13,754 nucleotides of DNA. Origin: Erysipelotrichaceae bacterium. GTDB taxonomy: Bacteria > Bacillota_I > Bacilli_A > Erysipelotrichales > Erysipelotrichaceae. Under the pieces are notes generated by a model. The model had not been told where the DNA came from. It ran no database searches and saw only the letters and a program-made list of their open reading frames with translations. The stretch spans positions 1-13,754 of the forward strand of contig JAFWKS010000303.1 in the NCBI GenBank assembly GCA_017511325.1, in the 5' to 3' direction. The position numbers were made by a program, and so were the translations under genes. Positions 7,148 through 13,754 of this stretch are shown here, piece by piece (positions within the stretch are counted from its first letter, which is position 1; each line of letters opens with the position of its first letter).

Positions 7148-7852
7148 CTATAATAGAGCGATCTGCTCAAGCATCTTCTCAAGCTGCTCGCTGTCAAAGC
7201 CCAGATAATTTCCCGGGAATTCTTTTTTAGATGTCATATGGATCTGTTTGACACAAGAAGTCTTTAAAACATCCCTGATATTTTCGATCCGTACTCCGCC
7301 TCCTGGCAGAAACTGTATTTTGTCGCCATATTTATTATTCAATACGTTTATCTTTTTACAGCCTTTAAGGATATCGGGATAGACAGCCTTGCCGGAAGTC
7401 AGGATCCGATCTATCTTGCAGTCGATGAGGATCTTTGTGCCTTCATCAAGATCGTCCAGTTCATCAAAGGCCTTGTGGAAGACAGCTTCCCTGGCGTAAG
7501 AATGAATGAGTTCACTCATCATCCTGGTCCGTTTGATATCGATCGTCCTGTCTTCATTCAGAAAACCGAAGACGATGCCATCAGCTCCGCTTTCAAGAAG
7601 GTTTTTCGCATCCTTAAGCATAACCATAAGCTCATCTTCTGTATAGAAAAAATCTCCGCCTCTAGGTCTTACCATGCAGCAGATCTTCGTATCGATCTTT
7701 TCCTTAAGATATTTAAGTGTTTCCAGAGAAGGACTTAAACCTCCGAGTTCAAGAGCTGAATTGAGTTCTATACGATCGATCGGATATTTCGAAGCCTTTA
7801 TGGCATCCTGAACATTGCCGATACAGATCTCGATCATAATACCGTTTATCAT
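7148..7852 (-). CDS. cutC: CutC family copper homeostasis protein
   Basis: This 234-residue TIM-barrel protein matches CutC: MIEICIGN (6-13), RIELNSALELGGLSPS (27-42), MVRPRGGDFFYTEDEL (60-75), GADGIVFGFL (90-99) and FHKAFDELDD (124-133) follow the family closely, and the length is near the 248 residues of the E. coli protein. CutC was named for copper tolerance, but its chemistry and metal role remain unclear, so the name should not be read as proof of function. Two starts are possible: ATG 7852, which lies 6 nt after a TATAAT box and would be leaderless, or ATG 7837, which matches the usual family start MIE. Neither has a ribosome binding site. I list the longer form. It is probably the first gene of the minus-strand run that continues with the nuclease and sigma factor genes. 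Confidence 0.92.
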   Translation of the reverse strand: MINGIMIEICIGNVQDAIKASKYPIDRIELNSALELGGLSPSLETLKYLKEKIDTKICCMVRPRGGDFFYTEDELMVMLKDAKNLLESGADGIVFGFLNEDRTIDIKRTRMMSELIHSYAREAVFHKAFDELDDLDEGTKILIDCKIDRILTSGKAVYPDILKGCKKINVLNNKYGDKIQFLPGGGVRIENIRDVLKTSCVKQIHMTSKKEFPGNYLGFDSEQLEKMLEQIALL

Positions 7853-7858
7853 AATTAA

Positions 7859-7864
7859 ATTATA
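7859..7864 (-). promoter_or_regulatory. -10 box of cutC
   Basis: TATAAT reads on the minus strand with its last base 6 nt before ATG 7852, which places the predicted start of transcription at that ATG. No good -35 box is seen. A small inverted repeat, GGCTT/AAGCC (7874-7878 and 7887-7891), lies just upstream over the -35 region and could be an operator. Confidence 0.45.
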
Positions 7865-7921
7865 AGATAGGTCGGCTTCAAATAATAAGCCATAATATGG
7901 TCACTTGCGTTGTAAGGATTT

Positions 7922-7939
7922 TATAATGAATGTTATATT
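7922..7939 (+). promoter_or_regulatory. Candidate -10 boxes of the pentulose operon
   Basis: Two plus-strand candidates lie close together: TATAAT (7922-7927) and an extended form TGTTATATT (7931-7939). Neither has a strong -35 box, which suggests an activator-dependent promoter or a site read incorrectly by eye. The leader to the kinase ATG would be about 75-85 nt. Confidence 0.35.
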
Positions 7940-7984
7940 TAAAGAGAATTAAGATTACCAGTATATCATCAGATCTTAAACAGA

Positions 7985-7994
7985 CAAGTACTTG
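7985..7994. repeat. Perfect 10-bp palindrome in the kinase leader
   Basis: CAAGTACTTG lies 10 nt before the ribosome binding site AGAGGA (8004-8009) of the pentulose kinase gene and downstream of the candidate -10 boxes. The position would suit a repressor operator, but a palindrome this short may be chance. Confidence 0.3.
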
Positions 7995-8018
7995 ATACTT
8001 TCAAGAGGAAAAGAAACT

Positions 8019-9530
8019 ATGAGATACATTCTGGGAATAGATAATGGCGGCAGTGACATCAAATGTGCTCTTTTTGATGTTGAAGGAAGGGAATTAGCTT
8101 CAGCATCAGCGTATGTGAAGATCGATACGCCGAGACCGGGATTTACGCAGCGTGATCCTGAAGAAGTCTGGAGAGCCAATGTCAAAGTGATCAGAGAAGT
8201 ACTCGATCGATCAAGGATCGATCCTGAAGACATCAAAGCGATCGGACTTACGGCGTATGGCAATGGCCTCGTGTTTGCAGATGAAAAGATAAGACCGTTT
8301 TATCCGATCATCGTTTCTACTGATGACCGCGCAGAAGATCTATGTCTGAGATTAAAAGAAGAAGGGATCGAAAGAAAGCTCTTCCCATACACGAGACAGA
8401 CAATCTGGTCAGCTCAGCCGGCAGTGCTTTTACCCTGGTTTAAAGAAAACGAGAGGGAAGTACTGGGAAGATGCAGGTGGATCCTTTCGATAAAGGATTA
8501 TCTTCGATACAGGCTTACAGGCAATGTCAACAGTGAACTGACGGAAGCGTCTTCGACAAGTCTTTTCAATCAGGACAAGCGGGCCTATGATCCTGAACTG
8601 TTCAGGATACTTGACATTGAAGAATGTTTCGAAAAGTTTCCCAAGGTATTGCAAAGTACCGCGATCGGCGGATACATAACGAAAAAAGCGGCAGAAGAAA
8701 CAGGACTTAAGGAAGGCACGCCGGTAGCGGCAGGCTACTTTGACATCGATGCCAACGCTTTGGCCAGCGGGATCTTGAAAGATGATGAACTGTGCCTGAT
8801 AGCCGGGACCTGGTCGATAAATGAATTCCTGACAAAGGAGGCGACTGCGGATTACGACAAGCGCACCAATACTGCCACGCTATCCTATATGGACGGTTAT
8901 TATCTAATGGAGGATTCTACTCCGACAGCAGCAGGCAATTTCAGCTGGTATATTGAAAAAATAATCAACGGCTATGGAAGAAAGCTGAGCAGAGATCAGA
9001 TATATGATATGTGTAACAGGATGGTGGAAGAAAAAAGACCTGCCGATACCGACGTGATCTTTGTCCCGTATCTGTTTGCCAGCGCCAGCGATCCTTTGGC
9101 CAAGGGCGCCTTTCTCAATATCAGCGCCAGTGATGATGATGCCTCCCTTGTAAGAGCGATCTATGAGGGCGTCGTCTTCTCCAGTGTTCATCATGTCTAT
9201 AATCTGCGAAGACCTCTAAGCTCTTTCAAGATCGCCAAGTTTTCCGGAGGCATAAGCAATTCCGAAGTGTGGTCGCAGATGATGGCTGATGCATTGCAGA
9301 TACCGCTGTTGACTATCACCGGCTCACAGATCGGAGCTAAAGGCGCAGCGATCGGTGCAGGTGTTGCCTGCAATATATTCAAGGATCTGAAAGAAGGTGT
9401 AGAGAAGATGGTCAAAGAAGGAAAAGAATTTCGACCGCAAGAAGGATATGCGGATATCTATAGAAGAAAATACAGACGCTATGAAGCAGCTTTGAAGGCA
9501 GTGGACCTTTTAAGCAAGGAAAGCAGGTGA
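8019..9530 (+). CDS. lyxK: L-xylulokinase-like FGGY carbohydrate kinase
   Basis: The start is ATG 8019, with AGAGGA about 9 nt upstream; a TTG at 7992 in the same frame lacks a site. The 503-residue protein has the FGGY N-domain (about 1-245) with the phosphate loop GIDNGGSDIK (6-15) and the C-domain (about 250-480) with SGGISNSEVWSQMMADAL. It tracks E. coli LyxK, as I remember that sequence, over its whole length. Examples are LFPYTRQTIWSAQP against LYPLTRQTLWTGHP, GYFDIDANAL against GLFDVVSTAL (catalytic D242), GTWSINEF against GTWAVTSG, and STPTAAGNFSWY against ASPTSSGNLEWF. The expected reaction is ATP-dependent phosphorylation of L-xylulose, with 3-keto-L-gulonate as the alternative substrate of this branch. 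It heads a tight three-gene operon; the next gene begins 4 nt after its stop. No transporter or regulator is linked within the window. Confidence 0.88.
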   Translation: MRYILGIDNGGSDIKCALFDVEGRELASASAYVKIDTPRPGFTQRDPEEVWRANVKVIREVLDRSRIDPEDIKAIGLTAYGNGLVFADEKIRPFYPIIVSTDDRAEDLCLRLKEEGIERKLFPYTRQTIWSAQPAVLLPWFKENEREVLGRCRWILSIKDYLRYRLTGNVNSELTEASSTSLFNQDKRAYDPELFRILDIEECFEKFPKVLQSTAIGGYITKKAAEETGLKEGTPVAAGYFDIDANALASGILKDDELCLIAGTWSINEFLTKEATADYDKRTNTATLSYMDGYYLMEDSTPTAAGNFSWYIEKIINGYGRKLSRDQIYDMCNRMVEEKRPADTDVIFVPYLFASASDPLAKGAFLNISASDDDASLVRAIYEGVVFSSVHHVYNLRRPLSSFKIAKFSGGISNSEVWSQMMADALQIPLLTITGSQIGAKGAAIGAGVACNIFKDLKEGVEKMVKEGKEFRPQEGYADIYRRKYRRYEAALKAVDLLSKESR

Positions 9531-9534
9531 TCAC

Positions 9535-10197
9535 ATGTTTACGGTAAGTCCATCAATCTATTCAGCCGATCTGCTGGATCTTAGATCGGTGCTTGAAAAA
9601 GCCAAAGATTTTGAACACATCCATCTAGATATCGATGACGGAAATTTTGTCAAAGGCATCAGTTTCGGTACGACGCTGATCGAACAGATCGCTAAAAATA
9701 CCAGTGTTCCGCTCGACGCCCACCTTGAGGTTTTAAATCCCCTGGAATATGTGGATGAGCTGGCAAAGGCAGGAGTTGAACTGATCTGTGCCCACATTGA
9801 AGTCTTAGATTATCCCAGCGAGTTTTTAAGCAAGGTCCACGGTTATGGCAAGAAAGCCGGCTTGGCCTTGAACCTTAAAACACCGATCAGCTTTATAGAA
9901 TCATACAACGATCAGATCGACCATATTCTGTTTGTTTCAGTCGAAGCCGATCATGAGGGACTGCCTTTTAGAAAAGGAGTTTTGAAAAAAGTCAAAGAGG
10001 CAAGAAATATCTTTGGCCAGGATCTGGAGATCTGGGTCGATGGCGGAATAAATGACGACAATCTAAAAGATGTGATCGAAGCAGGGGCTAGTGGGGTAGT
10101 CATTGGCAGAGCTGTATTTAAAGCAGATGATTTCAAAAAGGCTTATGATCACTTTATTGAGACCGGCCGTAAATATGAGAAGGAACTAGGCAGGTAG
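9535..10197 (+). CDS. Ribulose-phosphate 3-epimerase-like protein with altered phosphate loop
   Basis: The 220-residue TIM barrel belongs to the RPE/AlsE family: VSPSIYSADLL (4-14), HIHLDIDDGNFV (28-39), DAHLEVLNP (61-69) and WVDGGIN (167-173) keep the four metal ligands H30, D32, H63 and D169 and the two catalytic acids D32 and D169. The loop between strand 6 and helix 6, normally M(S/T)VNPGFGGQxF, is here VSVEADHEGLPF (134-145), so the Gly-rich phosphate- and sugar-contacting turn is lost. In housekeeping RPE, methionine lines the pocket at VMDG; here it is IDDG. This suggests a sugar phosphate other than D-ribulose-5-P. From context I infer a 3-epimerase for L-xylulose-5-P, the step done elsewhere by UlaE/SgbU enzymes; D-allulose-6-P is another option. 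The ATG lies 4 nt after the kinase stop, with AGGTGA overlapping it. Confidence 0.82.
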   Translation: MFTVSPSIYSADLLDLRSVLEKAKDFEHIHLDIDDGNFVKGISFGTTLIEQIAKNTSVPLDAHLEVLNPLEYVDELAKAGVELICAHIEVLDYPSEFLSKVHGYGKKAGLALNLKTPISFIESYNDQIDHILFVSVEADHEGLPFRKGVLKKVKEARNIFGQDLEIWVDGGINDDNLKDVIEAGASGVVIGRAVFKADDFKKAYDHFIETGRKYEKELGR

Positions 10198-10208
10198 AAG
10201 GAGAGATG

Positions 10209-10847
10209 ATGCTGTACGAAAAACAAAGACAGGAGCTGATCGATACGGCCAGAAAGATGGAACAGTACGGACTGATTAGAATGTCGGGTGGCAATGCCGC
10301 TTTAAGGATCGAGGATCTGGTCCTGGTGACGCCGTCAGCGATGGCTTACGATACGATGATCCCGGAAGATATCGTTATCGTAGATCTTGAAGGAAGGATC
10401 ATCGAAGGCAAAAGAAGACCGACCAGTGATCTCAAGGCGATCCTCTACATTTTGAATCACAAGCCGGAAGTAAATGCACTCATACATACCCATCAGCCAA
10501 AGGCTGTTGCGCTTTCTTTGATCTGCGACAAATTGCCGCTGATCTCCACCACGATGGTCGATGAAGTAAAGGATGAAGTAAATGTCGCTCCGTTTACGAT
10601 CAGTTCTGATGAAGGCATGGGCATTGAGACGATCAGATATGCCACTAAAGCCTTATGTGTGATCTTAAAGAATCACGGCATCATGGCCTACGGCAAAGAT
10701 CTTGAACAGGCTCTTAGTGCTGCGATATATCTTGAAGAAAGCTGTGATGTGTATTTAAGCGCATTGGCCACAAACAGGGATATAACTGTCCTGACAAAAA
10801 AACAGGCCGAAGCTGAAGATGCCCCAAGAGGCTATTATGGACAATAG
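10209..10847 (+). CDS. L-ribulose-5-phosphate 4-epimerase-like class II aldolase
   Basis: AAGGAG (10198-10203) is 5 nt from ATG 10209 but only 2 nt from ATG 10206, so I take the second ATG; MLYEKQRQEL also resembles the start of AraD. The 212-residue protein has SGGNAAL (26-32, in place of SWGNVS), VTPSAMAYDTMIPEDIV (40-56), RPTSD (70-74, with D74 where aldolases have Glu and 4-epimerases Asp), the zinc ligands IHTH (92-95, H93 and H95) and KNHG (154-157, H156), and a C-terminal GYYGQ identical in form to the AYYGQ end of AraD, which holds its catalytic Tyr. Expected reaction: L-ribulose-5-P to D-xylulose-5-P, feeding the pentose phosphate pathway. It is shorter than AraD (231), with a compressed middle. 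It closes the operon, 11 nt after the RPE-like gene. Confidence 0.87.
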   Translation: MLYEKQRQELIDTARKMEQYGLIRMSGGNAALRIEDLVLVTPSAMAYDTMIPEDIVIVDLEGRIIEGKRRPTSDLKAILYILNHKPEVNALIHTHQPKAVALSLICDKLPLISTTMVDEVKDEVNVAPFTISSDEGMGIETIRYATKALCVILKNHGIMAYGKDLEQALSAAIYLEESCDVYLSALATNRDITVLTKKQAEAEDAPRGYYGQ

Positions 10848-10852
10848 ATAAG

Positions 10853-10896
10853 AAAAAATGCCCCAAGCGGAGTCAAACTCTGTCAGGGCATTTTTT
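10853..10896. terminator. Bidirectional terminator between two kinase operons
   Basis: AAAAAATGCCC (10853-10863) pairs exactly with GGGCATTTTTT (10886-10896). Inside, GAGT/ACTC (10870-10873 and 10877-10880) can form a second small stem. T tracts exist on both strands, and the hairpin sits between the stop of the 4-epimerase gene and the stop of the convergent kinase gene. Confidence 0.88.
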
Positions 10897-10921
10897 CATA
10901 AGGGAAAAATCCAAAAAAACT

Positions 10922-12469
10922 TCAGTCAGCTGTTGTTAGATCATCGATCTTATGCATCAGGACCTTGGTTGACTCATATAGTTCATCATAGATCTTCTGA
11001 TATTTTTCATATATTTCATGTTTTTTCATATCCGGTGTGTAGGTCTTGTCCGGTCTGATATATTTGAGCAGACTGTCGTATGTTTCAAAGCCCGGATAGG
11101 AAACAGCGGAAGCAGCCATGAGGGCATCACCGAAGCTGGCACCGATATTGACGAGTGGGGAACTGATACTGATGCCTAAGACATCGGCTATTATCTGCAT
11201 CCACACTTCATTGAGCGTTCCTCCTCCGGTAACGAAGATCTGATCGATCGTGATATCGTGATCTTTCATGAGCTTGAGCTGCTGGTTTATTGAGAAGGCT
11301 ACTGCTTCAAGGCAGCTGCGATAGATGTGCGCACGGGTATGACTCAGGTTCAGACCAAACAGGATGCCCTTAGCCTGCGGGTCATTTATCGGAGTCCTCT
11401 CACCTGCCCAGTAGGGAAGCGTGATCAGGCCGTCACATCCCGGCTTGATCTGTGCAACGCCTTTCATCATCTCCTGATAGGCATCGATGCCTTCTTTCTT
11501 TTCTTTTTTCAAAGCATCAGGGAAGATCGTTTCTTTATACCATTTAGTCAAAGAACCGGCGGTATTGGTTCCTGCCGAGATATCGCAAAGTCCCGGAACG
11601 ATGAACTCTTCACGCCACAGTCTTTCATCATCGATAAGCTTTGATGTGCCAAGGATCATATAGACGGATGAACCGATCTGGATCATCATTTTTCCCGGTG
11701 AAACGACGCCGACGCTGATGGCTTCCGCTCCGGAATCATCTGTTCCGGTCAATACCGGCGTGCCTTCTTCTAGACCGGTTTCAGCAGCAGCTTTAGCCGT
11801 GACATAGCCAACGATGTCGGTAGCTTCATGGATCTTAGCCAGCTGATCGGGCCTGCAGATCGGGGCACAGTATTTTTCAACTGGCTGATAGGTCTCAGGG
11901 TCATAGAGCGGATTGAAGCTGGCCAGGCCCAGGAACTTGTCGACTACATAATTGCCGGTAAGCTTGGCAGTCAGATATGTTGAAGCAGTAATGAATTTAT
12001 AGGTCTTGGCGTAGATCTCAGGCTCCTTGTTTTTGATCCAGAGGATCTTGGGCATAATATCACTTGAACAAAGCGGCCGGCCATACCATTTTCTTATCTG
12101 CTGCTCACCATACATTTCTGTAAGCTGTTTGATCTCATCAACAGCTCTTGCGTCGATCCCGTAGAGGATAGCTTTGCGAAGCGGATCGCACTGTTCATCT
12201 ACAGGCAGACAATCTGCGCCTAAGGCACTGGTCCCGAGAGCTTTGATCTGGGCAGGATCGATCTTGCTTTCTTCGATCAGTTTCCTGCTGATGATGCAGA
12301 GATCACCCCACCAGTCCTTTTCGGCATCGTGTTCATAATGACCAGGCTCCGGATTGGTCATGGAATGGGAAGTTGAATATTGAGCGATGACATTGCCCTG
12401 ATCGTCGATCAGAACGCCTTTACTGGAATTGGTTCCGGTATCGATGCCCATGAAATAAGCATTAGCCAT
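10922..12469 (-). CDS. FGGY-family carbohydrate kinase, substrate unknown
   Basis: The 515-residue protein starts at ATG 12469, with AAGGAG 9 nt upstream; 11 further in-frame codons overlap the preceding gene and lack a site. The N-domain opens with MGIDTGTNSSKGVLID (7-22), and the sugar-side motif is GTDDSGAEAIS (242-252, likely base D244 or D245), followed by the C-domain ATP loop IQIGSSVYMI (264-273). Farther on, YWAGERTPINDP and VTGGGTLNEVWMQIIADVLG are the FGGY signatures. It belongs to the XylB-like branch but differs clearly from the lyxK-like kinase on the opposite strand. The upstream amidohydrolase gene ends 4 nt before the start, so the two are surely co-transcribed. The neighbour suggests the sugar or polyol is released by hydrolysis before phosphorylation. 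Annotation as D-xylulokinase would be an over-call. Confidence 0.88.
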   Translation of the reverse strand: MANAYFMGIDTGTNSSKGVLIDDQGNVIAQYSTSHSMTNPEPGHYEHDAEKDWWGDLCIISRKLIEESKIDPAQIKALGTSALGADCLPVDEQCDPLRKAILYGIDARAVDEIKQLTEMYGEQQIRKWYGRPLCSSDIMPKILWIKNKEPEIYAKTYKFITASTYLTAKLTGNYVVDKFLGLASFNPLYDPETYQPVEKYCAPICRPDQLAKIHEATDIVGYVTAKAAAETGLEEGTPVLTGTDDSGAEAISVGVVSPGKMMIQIGSSVYMILGTSKLIDDERLWREEFIVPGLCDISAGTNTAGSLTKWYKETIFPDALKKEKKEGIDAYQEMMKGVAQIKPGCDGLITLPYWAGERTPINDPQAKGILFGLNLSHTRAHIYRSCLEAVAFSINQQLKLMKDHDITIDQIFVTGGGTLNEVWMQIIADVLGISISSPLVNIGASFGDALMAASAVSYPGFETYDSLLKYIRPDKTYTPDMKKHEIYEKYQKIYDELYESTKVLMHKIDDLTTAD

Positions 12470-12473
12470 ATTG

Positions 12474-13754
12474 TTATTCTCCTTCATATACGATCTTACC
12501 ATCGAAGATAGTAAGACAAACTTTAAGATCCCTGACTCTTTCTAACGGAGTGTTAAAGATATCTCCGTCGATGACCGCTATGTCGGCTTTCTTGCCTTCC
12601 TGCAGTGTACCGAGTATATCTTCTTTGCCCAGGTTATAGGCTCCTCCATAAGCCCAGGCTTTAAGCAGTTCGCTGATACTTAAAGTGTTCTGCTTATTGA
12701 AAGGTTCTCCACCCTCCGGGAAATAGCCGCCTGTGGCATGATATACCGATTGTGGAATATCATCGATCAATAAAGGCAGATCAGTTCCGCAACTGATCAT
12801 CACGCCGGAGTCGGCCATCTTTCTTCTGTTCCAATAGTATCTGCCTCTTTCTTCACCGATCTTCTCGTTTATCATGGCAAGCTTGTCTTTCCGGTTTGCG
12901 ATCGACTGGATCTGCGGATAGATCTCGGCGATGACGCCCAGTGTGCCCATCCTTTCAAGATCAGCCGGATCGGAGAACTCCAGATCGGTGATCGCATGGC
13001 GGTTGATCACTTTTCCGTTTTCATCTTTCTGACATTGTTCATAGATATCGAGCGTTTTGCTGATAGCTGCATCACCCTGGGCGTGCAAAGAAAAACGGAA
13101 GCCTCTTTTATCTGCTTCGATCGCATCTTCTTTGAGTTTCTTCCAGTCGATATCCATGCTGCAGCAGAAATCTTTGCCGTTGTATGGCTTTTTCAGATCG
13201 CCGTTGAATTCGCTTATCGAACCATCAGTCATCTGATTATAGCCGGAGAAACAAAGCTTATCGCTGTTATAGAGTCTGCGCATCTTCTCCCCATATTCAA
13301 AGTTGATCTCATCTTTGACCGGCTGAGACATGAAATCAACTCTGAGACTAAGCTGATCATCTTTCTCAAGCTGTGACAATATATCGGTAAATCCGCAGTA
13401 ATCATCAAAGCCCATTTCCTTGATCGAAGTTACGCCTTTGGAATTCATCATCTTCATATATCTGATGAATTCAGGCTTAATGAATTTTTCATCGCCTAAT
13501 ACATAAGGAAGGATCTTTACATAAGCTTCCGGGTAACATCTTTGCGGTGTAAAGCCGAAATCTTTTTCGGCCTTTGTATTCATCGAACAGGTCTCCATGT
13601 TTTCATGAAATAAAACGACCGCATGATCGACAGACCAGTCGTCAAGAGTGTTCCTTTCAATATCAAAGTTAAGACCATGACCGAAAATAGGATAGTTCAA
13701 AGGAAGCTTTTCTTCACAGCTTAAAAGCTGAGTGTGCACTTCTTCAGGATCTGT
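12474..13754 (-). CDS. YtcJ-type amidohydrolase, partial (N-terminus beyond right edge)
   Basis: The frame is open to the right edge; a GTG at 13739 is only an internal valine, since TDPEE precedes it without a stop. The 426 residues seen are the C-terminal four fifths of a protein of about 530. Family marks are GVTSIKEMG (13413-13439), SLHAQGDAA (13064-13090, for HAIGDRA), DPADLERMGTLGVIAEIYP (12914-12970), SCGTDLPL (12770-12793, metal Asp) and the closing ILGTLQEGKKADIAVID. Two canonical positions differ: GIKxxxDG appears as GYNQMTDG (Asn at 13236-13238 for the carboxylated Lys), and IEH appears as ITD (Asp at 12984-12986 for the metal His). It could therefore carry one metal or a different reaction. 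It precedes the FGGY kinase by 4 nt and probably supplies its substrate. The substrate is unknown. Confidence 0.85.
   Translation of the reverse strand, partial: TDPEEVHTQLLSCEEKLPLNYPIFGHGLNFDIERNTLDDWSVDHAVVLFHENMETCSMNTKAEKDFGFTPQRCYPEAYVKILPYVLGDEKFIKPEFIRYMKMMNSKGVTSIKEMGFDDYCGFTDILSQLEKDDQLSLRVDFMSQPVKDEINFEYGEKMRRLYNSDKLCFSGYNQMTDGSISEFNGDLKKPYNGKDFCCSMDIDWKKLKEDAIEADKRGFRFSLHAQGDAAISKTLDIYEQCQKDENGKVINRHAITDLEFSDPADLERMGTLGVIAEIYPQIQSIANRKDKLAMINEKIGEERGRYYWNRRKMADSGVMISCGTDLPLLIDDIPQSVYHATGGYFPEGGEPFNKQNTLSISELLKAWAYGGAYNLGKEDILGTLQEGKKADIAVIDGDIFNTPLERVRDLKVCLTIFDGKIVYEGE

Noticed and set aside
7992..8018. TTG start for the LyxK-like kinase
   Set aside because: No ribosome binding site lies before it, and the added residues precede the conserved MRYILGIDNGG start.
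9535..10197. Housekeeping ribulose-phosphate 3-epimerase (rpe)
   Set aside because: The signature phosphate loop is replaced and the gene lies inside a sugar kinase operon, so a specialised epimerase is more likely.
13737..13739. GTG as start of the amidohydrolase
   Set aside because: The frame stays open to the window edge and the N-terminal fifth of the family is missing, so the gene continues to the right.
1..13754. CRISPR array, tRNA, rRNA, insertion sequence, phage or toxin-antitoxin genes
   Set aside because: No regularly spaced repeats, cloverleaf-like sequences, transposase motifs or terminal inverted repeats were seen, and almost all of the window is filled with recognisable metabolic and membrane genes.

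Overview
The window is about 13.75 kb of densely coded DNA (roughly 45% G+C by eye). It looks like the genome of a low-to-mid-GC Bacillota, perhaps a gut or oral member of the Erysipelotrichia. The evidence is AGGAG-type ribosome binding sites, Firmicute-type protein families (an ECF sigma factor with a DUF4349 partner, Cof-type HAD hydrolases, several sugar-catabolic genes), short intergenic gaps and T-rich hairpin terminators. The class-level placement is a guess. I see no rRNA, tRNA, CRISPR array, insertion sequence or prophage gene, and no gene-free stretch longer than 170 bases.

Layout, left to right. (1) 1-1626, minus strand: a Cof-type HAD phosphatase followed 8 nt later by a neutral/alkaline-ceramidase-like hydrolase that runs off the left edge. 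(2) 1703-3180, plus strand: a Gfo/Idh/MocA oxidoreductase, then a small membrane protein whose frame is broken at a run of eight A, then a bidirectional terminator shared with (3) a four-helix membrane protein (3201-3746, minus). (4) 3824-4963, plus: N-acetylglucosamine-6-phosphate deacetylase (nagA), divergent from (3) and closed by a second bidirectional terminator. (5) 5025-7852, minus: a likely four-gene unit made of CutC, a membrane-anchored thermonuclease-like protein, an ECF sigma factor and a DUF4349 membrane protein. The last two overlap by 4 nt and look like a sigma/anti-sigma pair. (6) 8019-10847, plus: a three-gene pentulose operon of an L-xylulokinase-like FGGY kinase, an unusual ribulose-phosphate-3-epimerase-like protein, and an L-ribulose-5-phosphate 4-epimerase-like class II aldolase. 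(7) 10922-13754, minus: a second FGGY kinase preceded by a YtcJ-type amidohydrolase that runs off the right edge. Units 6 and 7 end tail to tail on one hairpin.

Working together, unit 6 can be read as a route from L-xylulose (or a related ketose) through L-xylulose-5-P and L-ribulose-5-P to D-xylulose-5-P. A divergent RPE-fold enzyme would stand in for the usual UlaE/SgbU-type 3-epimerase. Unit 7 suggests a hydrolase that releases a polyol or ketose which the second kinase then phosphorylates; the substrate is unknown. NagA recycles amino sugar. Unit 5 suggests an envelope-responsive regulon.

The points most worth a second look are the altered phosphate loop of the RPE-like enzyme, loss of two canonical metal-site residues in the amidohydrolase, the A8 frameshift, the sigma/DUF4349 cassette with a possible self-recognised promoter, near-leaderless promoter geometry at two genes, and a strong excess of GATC throughout.
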